Of a stretch of DNA of 64,000 nt, positions 1 to 14,000 are shown piece after piece. The position numbers and the translations under genes were made by a program. Within the stretch, counting starts at the first letter, position 1. The number at the start of each line of letters is the position of its first letter. The stretch covers positions 52,351,283-52,415,282 of the forward strand of contig OX387182.1 in the NCBI GenBank assembly GCA_947561395.2, read 5' to 3'. This stretch comes from Buxus sempervirens. Its lineage: Eukaryota; Streptophyta; Magnoliopsida; Buxales; Buxaceae. A model generated the notes under the pieces. That model ran no database searches. It was given only the letters and a program-made list of their open reading frames with translations, and was not told where the DNA came from.

Positions 1-2087
1 GAGAACCTCGGTCTTCAGGGTGGTTATAGTTCTCTCTGTTTGATTTTTAAATTTATATTATTTTCCCTTCTATTTGTTCACTAGGGAGGCCTGTAGATCT
101 TACCATGGAAGGGGGTTTGTTGAGTGTTTTAGAGATGTTGTGCTTCTTGCAAAAGGAATTTCTTATGATTTTAAGATCATACATTTTTTAATAGATGATG
201 AATATATTATGTATAAGAATTCAAAAAAATGCTACATTAGGCCATGAGCAAAGAATCTCTTGCTCACAACTCTAGGCGTACACAAATACACACACCCCTT
301 CAGGGCCGTCCCTCTCTAGTCAAGACACAAGAAAGACCTCCTATATCATCTCCTCCCTACTAGAGCCTTCTTTTGCGAGAGAGACAGGCCCCTCATTAGT
401 GGATCTAGGAGCTAGGTTGAATGGAGTGTTCAATTCTAGAGCCAAATTAAGTGCACTCCTCATCTGAAGACAACCATTGCATGATAGAAGCACAATCCCC
501 TTCTAACACCAAATCATGAAACCCTTGCTGTTTGGCATATTCAAGGCCTATAAGACAAGCCTGCACCTCTGTGTGAAGTGAGTTCCCAACCCCATGGGCC
601 CTGAGAAGGTGAAAAAGGTGATCCCTGCTGCATTCCTGAATCCCAGATGGCGAGACAGTAAGTGAAGTATGATGCCATCCCCTATCTATGTATGCCATGG
701 ATAGTCCTCTGAAGAGCTTACAGAAGTCACAATGGAATCAAAAATGGAGGCTGAAGGGGTAACCCTCCCTTAAGAAATTCTGAGATTCCTATCTATATCC
801 ATTTTATGGTTTTTGAACAAAGCCTTCTATTATGATATTAGAATGGTACATCTTCTTAATTTCCTCTAGGCCTTGGAGAATGGCCATGGTTACTGATTTG
901 TCAGAATTCCCCATTGCTGGACTTTTGGAACAAAGTTATGCAGGCGTAGGCCTTGAGTTGCTTGGTAACTCGGGTAAGCTGAAGTGTGTGTTCAGAAGGA
1001 TAACAAAGTATTTCAGTGTTTAGTATAAGTTCGTTAAGAATTATTGTTTAATACAAATATTAATATTGTGAAAAGAATGAGATATTTAATAGTGGCAGTA
1101 ATTGTATCTCTTCTGGAATGCCAAGTTATTGCACGAGGGAAAGTTTTCAGTAGGCTAATGGGAAGGTGGTATATGTCCTATTTATGTGATAAATATCAGA
1201 AACTCAGGATTGGAAGGGCATATGGCATTTCTTCCTCATTTTTCAGAGGTAGATGTCTATCAAAAGTGTTATAAATTCTTGTGTAGATTGAAAAACTCAG
1301 CCACTGAATGCCATTATGCTATTGCATTGTGATGAAATGAAGGGAACAGAAGGTGTTTAAAAGTGTCCATAATATATCTTATTTCCTTAATGTCTGTGAT
1401 TGTTATGACCAAGATTTGATTATTCTTGCCAAGTTTTTTCGACCTCCATTTTTGTGACTCACAGGATGTAAAATCTTAATTATGTACATATGAAAAATTC
1501 TTATATAAATTATCTTTGTAATTCTTGTTAATTTAGTCTAGAGAAAACAGATCAAAAGCTGTAGCAAGGCCATTTTTTTTGGTAAGTTTGTATATTGAGA
1601 AGATCCTCAGGATGTTTAATCATGTAATTTGTCAGAATATTTTGTTGATGTCATTGTGATGAAATATTCCTTATTCTATATAAGTGAGATTTTCAGGTGT
1701 GGACATGCAAAATTCCCCTTTCATTATTCTAACAAATTCATGATGTTAGAGCCACTCTGATTTCCAATGCTTGTATTTATGATTCTGAGGCAAAGATGGT
1801 TGTATCCACTGCATTTTGTCCAGGGACGTTGCAGACACTATGTTTTGTCCACTGCCATACTGATTTTATAAGTGTGTATTGGTTTTTAATTAGGACAGTG
1901 AAACTACAATTTGTTATTTTTGCATGGAACATAAACCCTTTTCTGGTGGAACTTACATGGATTTAAATGAAGTATGTGAAAGAAACTTTATATAATTTTC
2001 TTAAATGAAGAAGAACATAACTCTAATTCTTTTGTCTTGTATATTAGTGGGCGTTTCTTGCTCACCGTTAGCTTTTATTTATTACAG
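1..2087. other. Non-coding DNA upstream of the exonuclease gene
   Basis: Apart from a LINE RNase H scrap near 370-698, I see no coding exon here. The first coding exon downstream is preceded by a splice acceptor (CAG at 2085-2087), so an untranslated first exon of the exonuclease gene probably lies in this stretch or left of the window. I cannot place it. Short open frames at 832-1023 and 1044-1274 show no recognisable motif. Confidence 0.5.
370..698 (-). pseudogene. L1-type LINE fragment, RNase H-like domain
   Basis: The minus strand encodes an 83-residue frame with the RNase H-like pattern found at the end of plant L1 LINE polyproteins and in related RVT_3 domains: an HTEVQACLIGLEYAKQQG helix, then the strand LVLEGDC with an acidic residue. 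The upstream beta strands that carry the first catalytic Asp are degraded, and no reverse transcriptase lies next to it. It is an isolated LINE remnant, not a host gene. The family is fairly clear from the motif; the exact limits are not. Confidence 0.6.
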
Positions 2088-2089
2088 AA

Positions 2090-5000
2090 ATGATGCAAAG
2101 GAAATGTGAGGCATCCATAAGATGCCTCCAGAGCAAGGCATACCCTTCCAGTCTGCAATTTAATGGAAATTCTACAGAAGGGTTGCCTGAACTTAAGGAT
2201 GGAGGTGGTATTGTGGAATCTGACAACTCACTAAACAGCAAGTCGTTTGCACATCCAAATGAAGGTAAACTGATATATCAACAAGATTTTGGCATGTGGT
2301 CAGCTTTTCATTCAGAATATCAAAAGGTGCAACAGAATCAATGGAATGGTTTTGAGAGCCATCTCTATTCTACAAATTGCGAGTACCCGTTCCCTATAGA
2401 TAATCAATATCAGTATATGTCTTTCAAGATGTGCACTCAAGGTTATCCATATGAATTCCAATTCCAAGAGTTTCAATACTTTGTGGTCATAGACTTTGAG
2501 GCAACCTGCGATAAAGAAAAGAATCCTCATCCGCAGGAGATCATTGAGTTCCCTTCTGTACTAGTGAATAGCATGACTGGGCAACTCGAAGCTGATTTTC
2601 AAACCTATGTGCGGCCAACATGTAATCAACTCTTGACTGACTTCTGTAAGGAGCTAACTGGAATCCAGCAAATTCAGGTGTGTGTAAAAATTATGCTACT
2701 AGCTTTCTTTGAATGTATGCTTTTGGGCATCAAATGCATGTCACATGCACTTGTAGTGAGCAAAGTTAAGGTTACTGTCTGACATATGGTGAGACTATAC
2801 CGTTGGCATATTCTGTGTGCTTATTTCACCAAGTATCTTCCTTTTCCAGATATATACAGTACGGTTTAAATTAGCTGCATCATGGTCCATTTATGTGGAC
2901 TTATTTTTCCATTTTTGTTCCTTTACCTTTACGAATTATCTTCTATAGTTTACCAGCCATTAAAAAAAATAAAGTAGGTTGAATGGTTACAATGATACAA
3001 TCATTTGGGATGCGAATTCCCATGGTAAAACAATCTCGTGATAGTTCCTGCCAGCAATGTTATTTAGTCAAATATTTTTACATATTCATCCTGGGCATGG
3101 TTCAAAGGATCATTCAGTCTAACTCAAAATTGACCTCTACCAAGAATTTATTACTACACCATAGGGACTATAACCTGGTGTGACTGTGTAAGTCCTGCTG
3201 AAGCATGCTCTTAAGAAGGGTGGAGTGGAGACTGGCAAGAGACCAAACTTTTGGCACGTTTGTGCAAAGTGGACACACTTAGGCTTCAACACGTATTTTT
3301 GGAAGTAGTCTGATCACAATGGTAGAAAATTAAAATTTATACACCATACAAAGAAAATTGAAAAAAAAATTAAAAACTTGGATTAGCTAGGCTTCTTATT
3401 GGTTGTGTCATCTGATTCGACTAGGCTGATCTGTCTCAGTATGGTCAAGACACATTATTCTTCAAAACAGCAGGTGACTCCTTTTAAAACTACTCTAAAG
3501 TGAAAATATTTCATTATCTTCCAGGCTTCTTCTCGTTCATCTCTCATAACTTATTCAGTTATGCTTTCAGTCAGATTTTTGTTTCAAAGTCATTGGAAGG
3601 ACTTGATCCAAGGTTTGCTAGGGGCTCATAAAGATTGAGAAAGGCGTGGGCTCGGTTCAAGCTCTTTAAAATTTTCCAGGCTCGGGATTAACTCTGGCTC
3701 ACTAATATTTCTTTGCCAGAAGATACTGTCAGATTTGACCTACTGCTAGAATCCCATCTGATGTTATTCTCATTGGCGGCTCCCTAGATTGAGGAGTACA
3801 ACTTTCTTTTTTATGCTAGACTGTGGCATATCTGGAAAGGAACAAGTGGATCTTTGAAGACAGGTGCTTTTTAATGTTGGCGGTTATGAATAACATTAAG
3901 ATCTTTGTAGCTTCATGGGGAGTGGTACATCTAGAGTTGTCTATATCAGATCTCTTGAGAGGATGGCAGGGTATTTGCTTCTTCCACCTGTCTATTTCTT
4001 AGATTTCATTATGTTGGTGTTTGCCACCCATTGGGACCATCAACTTTAGTTTTGATGGGCTTCCAATGGGAAACCCAGCACCCGTGGGCTTAGGAGGATT
4101 ATTGAGAGATGCCTATGGTACTATTGTTGAGGCTTTTATGGATCCTAAGGGAGAGTGAGTATCCATTAAAGTGGAATTACTAGCATTTTCTAATGGGATT
4201 GAAAATAGGGTGTCATGGCACGACAGGAGTGGGAGATTGCATTATCATTCTTTTGATGACCGCGGATGAACAAGGCTCGTGTAGGTTGATACACTTGGTC
4301 CATAAGGCAAGATCTTTGGCTCTTGAATTGAACACATCATTCGTGAGACTCATAGATTGGTCAATTCACTTGTAGATCATTTCACTAAGTTGGGAGTTGA
4401 TATGACAAACATGTTTGTTGGCATCTCACCTGAGGTGATGATTGGGTAGTGGGCATGTTCTTTCGGGTGGTGGAGTATTTTTTGGGGACCTTTGGGTATG
4501 AGAAAAATGTTTGATGGTTGCTTGGGTTGGAGTCTTGGTTGCTCGTGGGGATTTATGTTGTAATGCACTTTCTCCTTTATCAATGAAATTGTTTACTTCA
4601 TTTATCAAAAGGAAAAAAAAAACATTTCTTAGTCTTAGGATTCATTGGTATTAGGGAGAGGACTTGTATGTAACTCTGTGTTTGATACTTGCTTGGTTTG
4701 GAGAATCACGGTTGCCCTTGGGGATTCCTTTTTTTTAATGTATTTTCTCCTTTATTTATGAAATTCTTCACTTTATTTATCAAAAGAAAAAAAAATTTTT
4801 AGGCTCAAGCTTGGCTTCTTAAAGCTTAGCTCAATCTGAAACTATAATTGCGCACTTGCGCACACGAAATTAAGGTTTATCTGCAAAATTAATGAGTGTG
4901 ACATATACAAATTAAAAAAATTAAAAATTAATTACCTATTAAATGAATTATAAATATATTTATAGTGAAGTAAATTAAGCAAGCTGAGCTCTAAATGTGT

Positions 5001-8000
5001 CAAGGCCACCTAATCTTGATTCATGCTCATTAACTAAATGAGCATTTTTTAAAGCTCAGTCTTGGCTTATGAATCTAATTATTAAGCTCAAGCTTAGTTC
5101 TTGAGAATTGAAACCCAAGCTTGAGCCGGCTTGGCTCATTGATAGCCTGATCTACACAAAGGTGTTTCTACTTAATTTTATTTATTTTTGTTTTCATAAT
5201 TGCTTTTTAACTATTTATTCTATGTTCCAATATGTATTTCCTTATTTGAGCTGACATTTTCGGAAGATTAGTGTTCCTGAGATGAGGGTGCTAAGGTCGA
5301 CGTGTGGCAAGACTAGAAATGACAAAATAAGAAATGAAGATATTCGAAAGTGCTTAGGCATAGCATGCATTAAGAATAAAATTGAGGAGAGTAGGTTAAG
5401 ATGATTTAGACCTGTAAAGTGGAAACCTAGAGATGCACTAGTAAGTTTTGGGTGGATGCATATTGAAGGGCCTAGCAGATCAAGAGGAAGATCTAAAAAA
5501 AGACATGGATGGAGTTCATAAACAAGCTTTACGTAAACATTCATTAATTGAAGATATGATTTTGATAGAACGGGATGGAGAGACAAGATTTATGTTGCCG
5601 ACCCGACGTTGGTGGGAATTGGCTATTATGATGATGGTTATTATTATTATTATTATTAGTATTCCTTTTTTTTTTTTTTTAACTTCAAACTCTTGATTGA
5701 TGATCAAAATTTGTATTGGATTGGAGTGATCTCCATGCTAATGCCAAATTCTACACTATTGGCCTTGGTTCTGTTCACATGTATGACCTGCGCAGTTGCA
5801 GATATTTAAAGGATAAAGAATCTTAAAGGCCAACAAAAGCAGAGAAGTTAAAAAAAAATTATAGAAATTAAAATACCATAATTGTAAAAAAAAAAAAAAA
5901 AAACTTAATTTTACTTCAATGTTTATTAATTTTCAGCTACAAATTTTAAATATATGATCAAATTAGAAAAGTATGGCATCACATCCAGATGTATGCTGCA
6001 TTTCTACTGCATCTGCCTCCATTGCATATGTAATCCCTTCCTAAAAACTGCTTATCCTGTTTCATTTGGCAACAATGCCCAACGGTGTTGCACATAAAAT
6101 GTGTCTGCACGTTTGTAGTTGGATACAGCATGCTGTCCTTGTGATCCTCATTGTGTGCAGCCTTAGTTTTCTCCTAAATACGTTGTATTTCGTTACTGAC
6201 CTTGATTATCTTTGCACTTATTGCTGTTTATGCCTTATCTTTAATTTTATTTCTTTTGAATTTGATTTTGATACTGTTCTTTGTTCTTGCACATTACATA
6301 TTGTTTTATGTGGAACCTATCAACCAAGGTTCAAAATGTTATATTGATGATGTGTTTTTTTCATTCAAAAAACAGGAACATATGGAGAAACATATTGATA
6401 TGCTTGGAAGCAACAAAAAAATATGGAAAAATTGGACATGATAACTAAAGAAACTAAAGAGATAGCAACAATATAGAAAGGATTGATTCCCACAGTAAAT
6501 TTTCATATCATTAAATCATGAGATCATGGGCATCAATTATCCAACTCATGCTGTACCTTACCAAATATTTATTTTATCTTTGGTTCCCTTGGTTGTGAAA
6601 TGTTACTTTCAAGTATATGTAATCATCCACATTTGCATGTACTGTTCTTCCTCTCTTCTCTCATTTCAGTGAATAACTGCATAAGATTTTATTTGCTCCA
6701 TTTTTATGGTAATCAAAGCTCTCCAAAGTCTATGGTGGAGTTCTTTTTTTTACATACTGTACTAAGTAATCTTCTCAATGGTGTCGTCAGGGAGTCCAAC
6801 CCTCATTATTGTCCTATCTCATAAATTTTTTCGGTGAAGATAATGTGGAAAAATTACATGGTGCATAAAACTAAGTGGTACTTTGATTGGAAGTGTCAAA
6901 TTGTTGGAACACATTACTACTGAGAGTCAAGAACCAAAGCAGGTGATTGTTTTGTCTGATGAATAGGTGGCATGTTACTGCTGAGAATCGAGAACTTTAG
7001 CATGCGATTGCTTTGTCTGATGGAAAGCTGGAAGCAAATCCCTCATAAATAGCATTGTTTGCAATGGAGTCTTTGTTTCAGCCACTCATTTAGAAGAAGC
7101 CTAGATCCTGGTAGTTAACCTCAGTATAGTCAAAGATGCTTGGATGTGAGCTTTCAGATGTACAAAGACAGGAGCTTGATCTCATTCAATAGCTTCAGAC
7201 AACTAGAAAAGGTAATCCCTTTATAGCATAATACATGAAGTTTTAACAATTTGTGTGATCGATTGTCCTCAACAAAAAAACTAACTGGGGGATACAAGTA
7301 AGTGTTTTTTGCTGTTAATTGTCCTCGCTCATAAGCTATAGGGAAGGATATGGTTTAAAAATGCAGATAAACCCTAATCATTGGTTGGTTAGAGGCTCAA
7401 GAAAGGAGGAAAATAGAAAGTGGAAACCCAATTGGACAGAATTCATGCCATAATAGATTTAGCAAAGTTTTACATTGGCTTCCAACCTGATGCAACCCTC
7501 CTTTATCCAGGCTTGGGTCCGGCAATGCCTAGAAGATATAGCAATGTAAACCAATATTGCTGGCTCCAACTAGTTAGAATAAGGTATTTGGCCTTGTCTT
7601 TGGAAGCGGACATTTTTCTTCTAAAGGAAGTGTCTTGATAACAGTTAGACATTTTTCTAAAAGTAATGGTCAGCCACTGTCATACCCCAATCCAGTATAA
7701 TAAATACTGGATTTGAAATGTAACTGCAATTCCTACCTCATGTGACAATTAAGCAATGCACTTTTTCTACACTATCCTATTCAATTTGAATTGTAAAGAA
7801 TAATTCAAATCAAACTTAACACTAGACAATTAAATGTCAGTGAGAGTACAAGAATATGTAAACAAAACCTACATAAACCAACCAAATAGATAGGGCAACT
7901 AAATCACACAAAAATTCAACTTAAATAGTAAATAACAACCTTCATAGAATTGCAATAGCCAAAATAAAACAATAAAATTCAGCAAACTCCTATTAATCAA

Positions 8001-11000
8001 AAGTAAGTCCTATATAGACTAAGTAAACTTATCTCAACGTCTTACCACATCGATTTTGGTAGTCTACTAATCCCATTCTTGATCTTCATCTGTATCTATA
8101 GTTATTCAAAATAGGAGTGAGCAAAGCTCAATAGATAATATTCTATATACTTAGTTCCCACTGGAAATTTTAGACATGTTGGATTCAGCCAATAAAATCG
8201 AACACATGCAATAACTAAATTGAAATCAATCAGATAATGCAACTATGTTTTCATGCAATTAATGCAAACCTAATAAGCATATATGTCCTAAATAAATACC
8301 TTCTAATATGTCATACCATGCAAAGCAAGTAAATAAATGCGCAACTAGTAAAGTGAACATAAAATGCTTTGTTATCATTCCTATTTTTTATAATTTTCAT
8401 AGGTATAGGGTCTGTCGACTGGACTTTCTTTCTTATAATTCAATATAATCTTCTTAAATTAATAACCATCATTTAAATAAGGCCTGTCACCTACGAAATA
8501 ACCATGTACAAAATAAAATTTTAATCTTGTAGCAAATAAATAAATTAAATATTGCATTATCATAATTCATAGGGCCGGTTGTTTGAAGTAGAGATCCTGT
8601 GATAAAACATTATTAAATTAAAATGATTTACTCTTTATTTAAGACCTCTCAAACTAAGCATCTTTATATTAATTAGAATATTCTACCTTGTACACAGGGC
8701 CTATGATAAATTATCTATTTTAAATTACTGATTAAATTGGCTCACATTGGTGATAGGGCATCTAAATAACTACCCTAATTAACTAATTAATCATATAAAA
8801 TATTTTCTTGCAACTAAGTAAGTAGCACTCATAAAAAAAAACTTAGCTAATCATTAAGGAGAATCTCCCAATAAATAACTAATCATCCCTTCTTGTAACA
8901 ATTTTTAACTAATGTTTAACTAATTAACTAACTAATTAATAATCACATTAAGAGAACTAGGGGACTGCACGTGCTACACACGTAGCAAATTACAAAACAC
9001 CTAATTTGTAAATGTTTTTGTGGGGCCCTTTAGAAAAACACTCCACATTAAAATAAATCGCATGTCATTCCATTGGGTTAGTTATGCTGACGTGGCATAA
9101 CAAATCTGTAAAATGGAGAAAAGGACGATTCGGGCATGGAATGTCAGGCCCGAATCTTTCCTTCTCGCTTTATATATTGATATAGATCTTTTAGTAACTA
9201 ACTAATTAATTAACTAATGAATTTATCTGGCTAGCTAATTAATATTTTAACAAACTAATCCTAATGAATAGGCCTTTAATTATTGAACCATTTAAGTAAT
9301 AACTCACTTTTACAGAGACCATAAGTATTATACTTTTTAATAAACTAGTAAATATGCACGTGCGTTGCACGTGGGATTTTTATTTAGAGTAAAAGGTAAA
9401 CTAAAGGTTTTATAATAGGTAAATCAAAGATTGTAGTTTGAGGGAAGATGCATATGTAAACGTTTTAAGAAAATAGTAGGCCGGTAGGAATAGGCTAACG
9501 ATTATTGCTGAGCAAACAGGAACTTTCATGATGCTATATTTCAGAATGGTTTGGGATGCATTATCAATTCTATGTCTGGCTTTTCATTTATTTATTTATT
9601 AATTCTATGTCTGCACCTTCATTGTTATACTATAATATATTGCTTGATGATAGAGCAAAGCTTGAGGAAGTGAATGTGTAAGTTTCCTACCTTGTATGGT
9701 CTCTAATATTCACTTAAATTTCTGTTTTGTCATCTTTTAAACCAAGATTTGTAAGTTTTCTATTAGAGTTAGAACTATATCTATAATTATGGTGTTGAAT
9801 AGATCATAGATGTAAGATTATTCTCAGAGGTTTTCTATTTGGAATAGATCTCTATTATGATAGGAATTATTTATTTAAGAAATGTATGATTTCTATCAGT
9901 GCAAGAAATGTCAACGAGATAAAACTGTGGAAAAGGTAAGATTTTGGGTGGACATTGATGTTAATAGGCTAACGATTATTTCTGCCATATTTTTTTCTTT
10001 CATATTCGTTTATTTAAACAAACAAAGCGCTTAAGATGAGGTTTTGAGATAATCCTATTGGAAATAATCAGACGATAAGAGTAGAAGGGATAATAACCTC
10101 TAATCAATAATATATCAGAATAGTTATTATTTACAATTGATCTTTGAAAGGATAATAACCTCTAATTAAAAGAATAGAGTTATTATTTGTTATGATAATC
10201 CTATTGGAAATAGTAAGACGATAATAACTTTATAAAAGAATTAAAAAATAAAGATTTAAGACAATAATCTTATGTAGTGATTTCACTCAGTCCGATATTT
10301 TTGTAAATGAATTTAAATAATCGAGAGTTTCACTTTAATGAGATTTAAACTAATCTATTGCTTCCATATTTGTTTCTTTCATATTCGTTTATTTAAACAA
10401 AGAGATTAAAATGAGGTTTTGAGATAATCCTATTGGAAATAATCAGATGATAATAGGAAATAAAGAATTGAAAGAAATAGGTAATTCCACTACACCAATT
10501 AAAGCAACGAATCTAATTGGTAATCAGAAGTCTCTATCAATGTCTGTCTGGGAATTAGAAGCCAAAAAGTTCTGCTCCACGTTAATCTTCTTGGCGGCAG
10601 CGAGGTAATCCGATACACTTCTAAGATTCTGAACAGTGAGATTGGCTTGCTGCACAACATAGTCTAATGTGTTCGTTGTGGTACTGTGAAACTTCCCCTG
10701 GCCAGTGTACAGAACAACACATCCAACACTGAAAACAGAGCAAAACATCAATGAAGTCAAATGATCAATAAACTAACAAACAATCAACGGGTAAAGTAAA
10801 ATGAGAAGAGGAACTTACATTGCGGCAACAGTGAATAATATGAGAAAAATGAGAGAGAGGGCATAAGCTATTCGCGAATAGCCATAATGGGGTCTTCGGC
10901 AACAGCAAAAATAGCAGCTCATACACAAAAAGCACAATCCAAAGACCAGGAACCAGACTGCAGCAATGATAAATAATGGAGCCTCTGAAAAACCCACAGA

Positions 11001-14000
11001 CTGTTTTCAAAGTAATTCCAGAAAACACAAAGAAAAGGATAAGTTGATCATGATAAACACAAAACAAACTAATCACGGATAAGAAAAATAAAAAATACGA
11101 CAAGCAAGCCAGAACAAAGGGGAAAAAAAATGCTCAGACACAAATCAACTTCCAAATAAAAACAATCGCTTCAGTGCTCTAGAAAATGACAATCCAATTA
11201 AAAAGTAGAGATAATGGATTATGTACTTTAGACATTCACAAGTCAATTATATAAAAATAGATAAAACCCAGAAGAGATGACCCATCAAAGATCCGGAAAC
11301 TTACAGCCCAGTAATGCTTATTTTTTATATTCCATCCACCGGTGTAACGCTTGAATCCATCTAGAGGGTCTTTCCTATGTGTTCTCCTCGCAGCTAATAT
11401 GAGAGATGAGTTGTATGCAGGGTCACTATTGTTTGCTTCGGCCATGGACCTCCTCGTACCCCATGAAATCACCACATCATGTTCTTCCTCATCAATTACC
11501 CCTGACGGTAAACAGAAAGAGCAAACATTTCAAAAGGAAGAAATGAGAAGGGAAAAATGCTTGTTCAAAGAACAACTCTGTAACTGGAAAAACAAATTCC
11601 TTCGTCAAATTCAAGGATAAAACAAAGCAATAAACACGATGTAGAATGGAAACAAAAACAAAGAGGAAGAAAATCTCTTACTCGTTAAGAAAACAGCACT
11701 GTTCACTGTGGAACAAAAAGAACAAACTTTCCAGGGGAAGGAAAAGAACATAAAGAGAGACTGACAGAATTAATCTTCCAAGATAAAAATAACAATACTA
11801 TTTGGTGGGAACCAATTTCTTCGTCAACCAAAAAACTAAGAAATACCCACTAAGCAGAAGAGAACAGATAATCACTAAAAAAAAGTACATGATACGGGAG
11901 ACGTTTGAAAATGTAACAACTGAGAACCTCCTTGCACGAAGGAAATGACGGCCGAAGAAAAGAAGAGAAGAGTAGGAAGGAGGAGAAATGTTTATCTATT
12001 TCTAATAGTCTCTATCCACTCAACGATCTATCCGCTCAATGATGCAACAAGTTCGTCAATATCCAAGACACAATCATAGAATCGACAATTCTACTCGCAG
12101 TTATTAACGATTTGAAGGGGTACCTCGGTTATTAACTGATATCGTAGTACGTGATTCCAGCAGCACGAACATACACACTCGCCTCATGGTTGTTCCCAAG
12201 AGGTGCGGTGAATCGAAAGGACAACTTCATCCAAATTAGTTTTTACTATGAGGGTATTCTAGGAAGAAAAAAGTGGACAAACATTAAGGGCCTTCTTACT
12301 TTTTATAGTAGTAAAGATAACTACCATTTACTTGGGCTTAACAATTAATTTTCAATGCTCTTACTGATAACAAAAAAACAATTAATTTTCAATGCATATA
12401 ATGAACCAACTACCTAGAGAATATGATTTCTTAAAAACCACCCCAGTTATATAATTAATTAAATAAAAAACTATCAACTAATTATAATGAATAGTGCTTG
12501 GTGATACTTATATATTTATGATAGGACCACTAGCATATTAGGGTTGATAGTGATTTGTTATTTATCACTATAAATTAGAACTCTAAAATTTTTAGTTGAT
12601 AATAAAATGGGGAATAAATGTCCAAGTCTTTCATTTGAACTCTACCCTCTTTTATATTAATTTGGGTTTCCCAAAAATCTTATTAACAATTTTTTATGTT
12701 CTTTTAATTAGATACCAGGGGACTGCACATGCTACACACGTAGCAAATTTGTGGGGCCCATTTAAATAGACATCCCACTCTAAAAATTGATAGAATGCCA
12801 TTCTAAATGGGTGGTTACAGCGTGTTTAAATTTGAATGTGCAAAGAGCACTGACAAAGTTGTTATAGCGAAGGATTGTTTTGTTTGTGGAGGGTAATATT
12901 TGGAAAAAAAATTGGAGGGCCAGAATTTGGGATAATATTCCCCCCTGTTCTCTTTACTAATAGTATAGGTATTGTAAATTTTAGTCCAGATATTTAATCT
13001 TTTCTTAAGAACCTTCAAAATTGATTAATATATGATCTAAGGTCATCTAAGAATCATCCAAGAATGTTAAAAATAAATCTTTAATTATTAAAGATTTAAG
13101 AGCCCCCTTTGGTGTGAATTGGCTTATGATAATGATGATTAAAGGTTTAAGATCCATCATGAATCAACAAAGAGTGTTTAAGAACAATTTTATAATTTCA
13201 AACAATTTTAAGAATTACCTATTTTATTTCAAAATTATATTTTTACATGAAATACTAATATTTTAAAAGTTAAATCATGACTCTAAATACCCTAAATTAA
13301 CTTTATATTTTATAGGATGATAAAACATATAAAAATACAAGGTTACTTTTATTTAATCATGATTCTAGAGGTAATAAAAATTTATTGAAATTTTGAGCAC
13401 GAATTTCCATAATGAAGGTTATCAAGAAACCCTAAACCTCATCAAGAATCAGTCTTGGATACATCCACTAGTCTAATACACTCAAAACCATCAAATTAGG
13501 TTGAATCCACCTATCTCTTGTTTGCTGTATTTTTTCTGCACTTTGATCTCCACCAAGAAACATAATTTTTCTCATTGAAATTACTCCTGGGGCTGGCGTG
13601 TAGTTCTTCTCCTTTTTGTGTCCAGTTTTTATCAATATTAAAAGTTGGTAATGGAACACCACCTCACTGCTTTGGTTCTTTAAATATTGCTTGAATAGGA
13701 CAACTTAATCAAGTACTATTATCAAAACAACCTTTTTTTCCTTCATGGGCTGTACACTTAGCTATTTAGATCTAATCTAGACCCAACTTAAGTCTAATTG
13801 GGTCCTTCATGAGCTCGAGAAGGGTAATTCATTAATTAATTTATCAATTAAGCTAATTGGAGAAAGACAAAATTAGCCCTAGGTTAACTCTAGGTCATTA
13901 GAGCTGTGCTAATTGGTAGAGATGAACGTTGGGTCAGGCCAACCTGAAAACTGACCCAGCCATAATAATTGTATGATTGGGGTGAGGTTCAATAAAGTTT

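Larger units (their letters stand above)
9345..12317 (-). mobile_element. Helitron carrying a captured gene fragment (3.0 kb)
   Basis: The minus-strand 5' end is TCTTTACTACTATAAAAAGT (TC at 12317-12316, preceded by A). The 3' end is a CACGTGC-AAC-GCACGTG hairpin (9357-9373), then about 8 bp and CTAG (9348-9345), followed by T. These are the expected Helitron ends with A/T flanks. Between them lies a 5' gene fragment with intact introns in the element's sense orientation (10,530-11,501), an upstream UTR-like region, and AT-rich DNA with internal duplication. No Rep/helicase ORF is present. The boundaries rest on structure only; an empty site in a related genome would settle them. Confidence 0.7.

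Noticed and set aside
10524-11103. A functional membrane-protein gene on the minus strand
   Set aside because: Only the 5' exons exist, homology ends abruptly, and Helitron termini enclose the fragment.
11820-11890. Signal-peptide first exon for the captured gene (hydrophobic frame from ATG 11890)
   Set aside because: The available donor is in the wrong phase for the next exon, so I did not include it.
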